64,000 nt of DNA from Acidaminobacter sp. JC074 (GTDB taxonomy: Bacteria; Bacillota; Clostridia; Peptostreptococcales; Acidaminobacteraceae), in assembly GCF_022496765.1 (NCBI RefSeq), contig NZ_VANV01000021.1, positions 42,387 to 106,386 on the forward strand, read 5' to 3'. Shown one piece after another: positions 60,446-64,000 of this stretch. The first letter of the stretch is position 1, and each line of letters opens with the position of its first letter. Position numbers and translations under genes: made by a program. The notes under the pieces were generated by a model. That model was not told the DNA's origin, ran no database searches, and saw only the letters and a list, made by a program, of their open reading frames with translations.

Positions 60446-61240
60446 ATGAAAATTCAATTAATTAGGAATGCAACTATGAGGATCAGTTATGCTGGAGAAG
60501 TCATTCTTACAGATCCCATGTTAGCTGAGAAAGGCGCTTATAGAGGATTTATGGATCGTGAAAATCTAGTAAATCCTACAGCAGAACTAAAGACAACTTT
60601 AGATGAAATAACAAAAAATGTTACCAGCGTGCTCGTCTCACATACGCATATTCCTGCAAAAGGAGCTGGCGGACCTTCAGATCATTTCGATCAAGTCGCG
60701 GTATCCAAACTAAAGAAGGATTTACCTATCCTTACGCAACCAAGTGATGTAAAAGGACTTGAGAATGCCGGCTTTGTGAATGTACATGCAATTGAAGAAT
60801 CCTTGGATTATAAGGAAATAACAGTAAAACGATTCATTGGTCGACATGCAGATATAGATGCCCTCTTACCGCTTGTTGGTGATAGTTCCGCTTACATGCT
60901 TAAATCTCAAGATGAACCAAGTATCTTTTGGACTGGAGATACACTTTTGACAGAGAAAATGAAAAAGTACCTTCTAGATGAGAAACCAGATCTTGTGATT
61001 GTCCATGCAGGTGGTGCAGAGTTGCCAATAGATGCTGAAGGCAACATGTCACAACTCGTTATGCATGCAGATGACACAATAGAAATAGCCAAACTTCTAC
61101 CAGATGCTAAAATAATTGCTGTTCATATGGAATCCCTTGACCACTGTCCAGTTACCAGACAAGAACTTAGAATGAAAGCGGAGAAAAATCAAGTTTTGAA
61201 TATTATCATTCCAGAAGATGGTGAAATTGTGTGTCTATAG
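60446..61240 (+). CDS. Metallo-beta-lactamase-fold hydrolase (UlaG-like), cytoplasmic
   Basis: A 264-residue metallo-beta-lactamase-fold protein of the UlaG-like group. The metal site is SHTHIP ... SDHFD (HxH and DH), a ligand His in GRHAD, the Asp in FWTGD, and the final His in VHMESLDHC. There is no signal peptide. AAGGAG precedes the ATG. Upstream, TTGTG-N8-CACAA (near 60400) is a candidate operator. It overlaps an NhaC-type transporter gene and has a lipoprotein paralogue two genes on, with the same NATMxIxYAG and TDPMLA stretches. Substrate unknown; the family hydrolyses lactones and phosphodiesters. Confidence 0.88.
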   Translation: MKIQLIRNATMRISYAGEVILTDPMLAEKGAYRGFMDRENLVNPTAELKTTLDEITKNVTSVLVSHTHIPAKGAGGPSDHFDQVAVSKLKKDLPILTQPSDVKGLENAGFVNVHAIEESLDYKEITVKRFIGRHADIDALLPLVGDSSAYMLKSQDEPSIFWTGDTLLTEKMKKYLLDEKPDLVIVHAGGAELPIDAEGNMSQLVMHADDTIEIAKLLPDAKIIAVHMESLDHCPVTRQELRMKAEKNQVLNIIIPEDGEIVCL

Positions 61241-62544
61241 AATCAATCATTATATACCTTCCTGTTCTTTTACTCATCCTTTATTCCATAATGAGTAAAA
61301 GAACAGTTGAACCAATAATTCTAGCCGTTTTGACAGCATATATCATTAAGTATGGGCTGACATTTCCTGAGCACTTTCTTGCTGGTGTTTATAACACACT
61401 AGCAAATGAGACCATTATATTTTTAATTATTATGTTAACTTTATTTGGTGGTCTAATAGAACTTATCACACATTCAAGAGGGATACTGGGTATGATTGAG
61501 TTTCTTAAAAATAGAATTCATACTCAAAAAAGCGCTCTACTATTTACTTGGCTATTAGGAATAGCTTTGTTCATGGATGATTATCTCAACTCCTTATTAG
61601 TAGGAACAACTATGAGAAAGATCATAGATAAGTTTGAAATACCAAGAGTTCAAGTGTCGATCATATCCATCACAACTAGCGTACCACTAAGTATTATGAC
61701 ACCAGTATCAACATGGGCAGTATTCATATATGGTGTTCTTAAAACGACAGGCATAGATACTAGTCATGGACAAATTGGCACCCACATTAAAATAATGCCA
61801 TTCATGATTTATCCTATAATCAGCATTATTGGAACAGTTTTAATGATTTCAGGGCTTGCACCTAGGGTTTTTAGACTAAAAAGAGCATATGATAACTTCA
61901 AGGCGAGAGAAGATCAAGAAATCTCGGTAAAAGGTAATCCACTAAACTTTGTAATACCAATTGTTATATTAATAGTCGTAACAGTATTAACTTTAAACAT
62001 AACTTACGGCTTGGTCACAGCTTTAGTGGTTACGACAGCATGGTTGAGCTTTTCTGAACAAGTCTACTTCAAAGAAGCCGTTGATATCGTTTTAAAAGGT
62101 ATGTCTACTATGACCTCACCTTTGATATTTATTATCTTTGCTTTTACTTTCGGTGAAATACTTACTGAGTTAGGCTTCGCAGATACAGTGTTAAACTTAA
62201 TCAATCCATTAATCACGAGGGAAAACCTTCTGGTATTTTCCTTCCTTTTGGTAGCTGGTCTTGTTTTTGCCGGGATTGATGTATGGGCAACCATACCACT
62301 TATATTACCCGTCTTACTACCATTAGCTCAAGTTCATGAAGTCAATGCTTTCATGGTTATCGGAGCTATACTTTCTGGAATCAGCTTTGGTACACAAGTA
62401 TGTTTTATATCGGAATCCAACATACTTGTTTCAGGCACACTTGGCCTCAAGCCAGTCAATCAAGTTTTAGCTTTAATGCCTTATGCTTTAACCTATGTGG
62501 CATTAACATCACTCATATTTTTATATTTAGGTTACACAATGTAA
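61231..62544 (+). CDS. NhaC-family antiporter-like transporter
   Basis: A 437-residue membrane protein with 11-12 helices and the NhaC hallmark FMDDYLNSLLVGTTMRKIID. The start is GTG at 61231, overlapping the previous gene by 10 bases, without a strong ribosome site, so it depends on coupling; the next Met (residue 22) would remove the first helix. Only distantly similar to the NhaC protein at 42190. Enclosed by two paralogous metallo-beta-lactamase genes, it probably transports their substrate or product, in exchange for Na+ or H+. Confidence 0.87.
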   Translation: MSIESIIIYLPVLLLILYSIMSKRTVEPIILAVLTAYIIKYGLTFPEHFLAGVYNTLANETIIFLIIMLTLFGGLIELITHSRGILGMIEFLKNRIHTQKSALLFTWLLGIALFMDDYLNSLLVGTTMRKIIDKFEIPRVQVSIISITTSVPLSIMTPVSTWAVFIYGVLKTTGIDTSHGQIGTHIKIMPFMIYPIISIIGTVLMISGLAPRVFRLKRAYDNFKAREDQEISVKGNPLNFVIPIVILIVVTVLTLNITYGLVTALVVTTAWLSFSEQVYFKEAVDIVLKGMSTMTSPLIFIIFAFTFGEILTELGFADTVLNLINPLITRENLLVFSFLLVAGLVFAGIDVWATIPLILPVLLPLAQVHEVNAFMVIGAILSGISFGTQVCFISESNILVSGTLGLKPVNQVLALMPYALTYVALTSLIFLYLGYTM

Positions 62545-62557
62545 CGGAGGACAGAAA

Positions 62558-63433
62558 ATGAAAAAATTAATTATTATGATCAGCTTAATCTCATTTTTGA
62601 TATTAAGTTGCCAACCACAAGAAAAAAATACTACTAAAATCGAGTTTGTAAGAAATGCAACTATGAAAATTGAATATGCAGGAAAAACATTTTTAACGGA
62701 TCCCATGTTAGCAGATCAAGCTGCGTATCCAGGCTTTTTAAACAATGAAGTCTTAGCAAATCCTACAGTAGGCATGCCAGTAGATATTGATACTCTATTA
62801 AAGAATGTTGAGTTCACACTGGTTACTCATACGCATATACCAGAAGATTCTAACATGGAAGGCCCATCTGATCACTTTGATGCAAAAGCAGTTCAAGTCT
62901 TAGATAAAGATATGCCTGTCTACATCCAGCCATTTGATGAAGCTGGATTAAAGCGTAAGGGTTTTACAAACTTACAGCCAATCAGCTCGCAAATTAAGAT
63001 CGATAACATAACAATTACTAGAATTATAGGTGTTCATGCAGATGTAGAATTTCTTCTACCAATTGTCGGCGATAGCTCAGCATATGTTTTAGAAGCTGAA
63101 GGTGAACCAACTATATTCTGGACAGGTGACAACTTACTAACAGACGACATGAAAGAAGCTATTAAATCATTTAAACCAGATATTGTGATTGTTCATTCAG
63201 GTGGTGCAAGTCTGCCAATTGATGCAGAAGGCAATATGGCCCAACTTGTTATGAATGCAGAAGATACAATAGAAATTTCTAAATTAGTACCTAATGCAAA
63301 AATAGTTGCCATTCATATGGAAAGTTTAGACCATTGTCCTGTAACTAGAGAGGAATTGAGAGAAAAAGCATTAAAGGCTGGTATTAAGGAAAGAATGATC
63401 ATTCCAGAAGACGGCCAAATAATTGAATTTTAA
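62558..63433 (+). CDS. Lipoprotein metallo-beta-lactamase-fold hydrolase, paralogue of 60446
   Basis: A 291-residue protein with a lipoprotein signal (MKKLIIMISLISFLILSC, Cys18 the anchor) and a metallo-beta-lactamase domain closely similar to the cytoplasmic protein at 60446 (shared LTDPMLA, THTHIPE, GPSDHFDA, IFWTGDNLL, HMESLDHCPVTR). All metal ligands are kept. GGAGG lies seven bases before the ATG. One paralogue outside and one inside the cell, with a transporter between, suggests attack on the same substrate on both sides of the membrane. Confidence 0.88.
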   Translation: MKKLIIMISLISFLILSCQPQEKNTTKIEFVRNATMKIEYAGKTFLTDPMLADQAAYPGFLNNEVLANPTVGMPVDIDTLLKNVEFTLVTHTHIPEDSNMEGPSDHFDAKAVQVLDKDMPVYIQPFDEAGLKRKGFTNLQPISSQIKIDNITITRIIGVHADVEFLLPIVGDSSAYVLEAEGEPTIFWTGDNLLTDDMKEAIKSFKPDIVIVHSGGASLPIDAEGNMAQLVMNAEDTIEISKLVPNAKIVAIHMESLDHCPVTREELREKALKAGIKERMIIPEDGQIIEF

Positions 63434-63437
63434 AGAT

Positions 63438-63779
63438 CTACCCTTCGGTAGTCCCTTGGTCTTCAAGATACTTCACACCAATTTCTTGCATGATATCTAA
63501 AGCTTCTATCAATTTTTTCCCCCTATCCTCTGTAATGTAATATTCCACACGCAAAGGGTATCCTTGAAAAGTATTTTTACCTACTAGGCCATATGACATC
63601 AGTTCTTTTAATTGTTCTAATAACATTTTCTGACTGATCCCTTTTATGGAAGATTCCAATTGAGACAGCGAAGCTTTTTCTATGTGATTGATTTGGTATA
63701 AAATGACAGTTTTCCACTTACCTTTTATAATATCGTGGGTGATTTCTAAAGGACATGTAATTTCTTTTCTGATTTTCAT
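63438..63779 (-). CDS. HxlR-family transcriptional regulator
   Basis: A 113-residue winged-helix regulator of the HxlR family: CPLEITHDIIKGKWKTVILY at the N-terminus, then ISQKMLLEQLKELMSYGLV and VEYYITEDRGKKL. AAGGGAG lies five bases before the ATG at 63779; an in-frame start seven codons earlier is less likely. HxlR proteins sense aldehydes, thiols or redox stress. It is convergent with the metallo-beta-lactamase triad, 4 bases between stops, and is the nearest candidate regulator. A weak CTACC/GGTAG hairpin lies over its stop. Confidence 0.9.
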   Translation of the reverse strand: MKIRKEITCPLEITHDIIKGKWKTVILYQINHIEKASLSQLESSIKGISQKMLLEQLKELMSYGLVGKNTFQGYPLRVEYYITEDRGKKLIEALDIMQEIGVKYLEDQGTTEG

Positions 63780-63855
63780 GATTGCTCCCTTCTGATACAA
63801 GGTATTTTAGAGGAGAAACAAACAAGTGTCAACAAAAAATTATGTAAGAAATAAA

Positions 63856-63922
63856 GGGGCTGTCGAAAGTAAATAATTAACAAAACAAAAATGAACTATG
63901 AATCAGATGATTTATAGTTCAT
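63856..63922. other. Possible insertion-sequence end with terminator
   Basis: GGGGCTGTCGAAAG at 63856 resembles the terminal inverted repeat of IS1182-like elements. It is followed after 20 bases by a hairpin (ATGAACTAT/ATAGTTCAT with inner AATCA/TGATT) flanked by T-rich and A-rich runs, which could be the transposase terminator just inside such an end. No transposase sequence is within the window, so this stays tentative. Confidence 0.3.
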
Positions 63923-63951
63923 TTCTTTTATTTATCAATTGGTAAAAATTA

Positions 63952-63988
63952 CAAAAAGGAAAAGTAGATCCGATGTCGAATCTACTTA
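63952..63988 (-). terminator. Terminator of a minus-strand gene beyond the right edge
   Basis: On the minus strand AAGTAGAT-TCG pairs with CGG-ATCTACTT (one wobble pair), followed by TTCCTTTTTG. It implies a minus-strand gene ending just beyond 64000. Confidence 0.6.
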
Positions 63989-64000
63989 GTATACATAGTA

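Overview
The window is about 64 kb of AT-rich (roughly 36-37% GC by eye) bacterial DNA. It has strong AGGAGG-type ribosome sites, tightly packed operons and short Rho-independent terminators. The gene content points to an anaerobic low-GC Gram-positive of the Bacillota, most likely Clostridia: a tungsten/molybdenum aldehyde:ferredoxin oxidoreductase with its own ferredoxin, a sigma-54 activator, a CxPSR sulfatase, a ferritin-like protein, and a predicted selenoprotein. TGA is used as a normal stop at many overlapping ATGA junctions, so the code is standard. No rRNA, tRNA, CRISPR array or complete insertion sequence was found.

Region 1 (1-22.8 kb) is a glycan-utilisation locus, almost all on the minus strand. 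It encodes a lipoprotein substrate-binding protein and two MalFG-type permeases with an MsmK-type ATPase. The enzymes are two GH127-type beta-L-arabinofuranosidases, a large beta-helix protein, a GH172 (DUF2961) enzyme, a GH65 phosphorylase, a GH3 enzyme and a UidA-like beta-glucuronidase, and there are two AraC regulators. A GPH sugar transporter is cut by the window edge. None of the enzymes has a signal peptide, so an oligosaccharide carrying glucuronate and arabinofuranose is probably imported and dismantled in the cytoplasm. An acyltransferase with an HxxxDG motif is embedded in the locus.

Region 2 (22.9-39.7 kb) is mixed. It holds an RDD protein, a tandem DJ-1 protein with a divergent TetR regulator, a ferritin-like protein, a frameshifted glyoxalase-like gene, and a TPR-GGDEF protein flanked by two copies of a ~150 bp repeat (a third copy lies in region 1). 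It also holds a Phd-Uma2 fusion, a Phd/RelE-type toxin-antitoxin pair and small membrane or surface proteins. A three-gene aminotransferase/sulfatase/YfcC-transporter operon sits beside an unusual regulator.

Region 3 (39.8-57.5 kb) is the most interesting part. One minus-strand operon joins a GPH transporter, a D-aminoacylase-like enzyme, a class III aminotransferase, an NhaC-type transporter, a polyferredoxin, an AOR and a MoaD-like protein, which reads as amide -> amine -> aldehyde -> acid. Beside it a sigma-54 activator and a MerR gene precede a four-gene operon: a divergent urocanase, a TrzA-type amidohydrolase, a hydantoinase and an N-carbamoyl-amino-acid hydrolase. That operon starts at a near-perfect -24/-12 promoter with three upstream palindromes, and its gene set matches breakdown of thiourocanate (from ergothioneine) to glutamate. 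The divergent regulator combines a MerR helix-turn-helix, a zinc ribbon and a degenerate methyltransferase-like domain.

Region 4 (57.5-64 kb) has a TetR-controlled operon: an Old Yellow Enzyme, a peroxiredoxin-like protein with an in-frame TGA at the catalytic cysteine plus a SECIS-like hairpin, and an NTF2-like protein. It is followed by a metallo-beta-lactamase-fold protein / NhaC transporter / lipoprotein metallo-beta-lactamase triad with a convergent HxlR regulator. The right edge has terminators and a possible insertion-sequence end.
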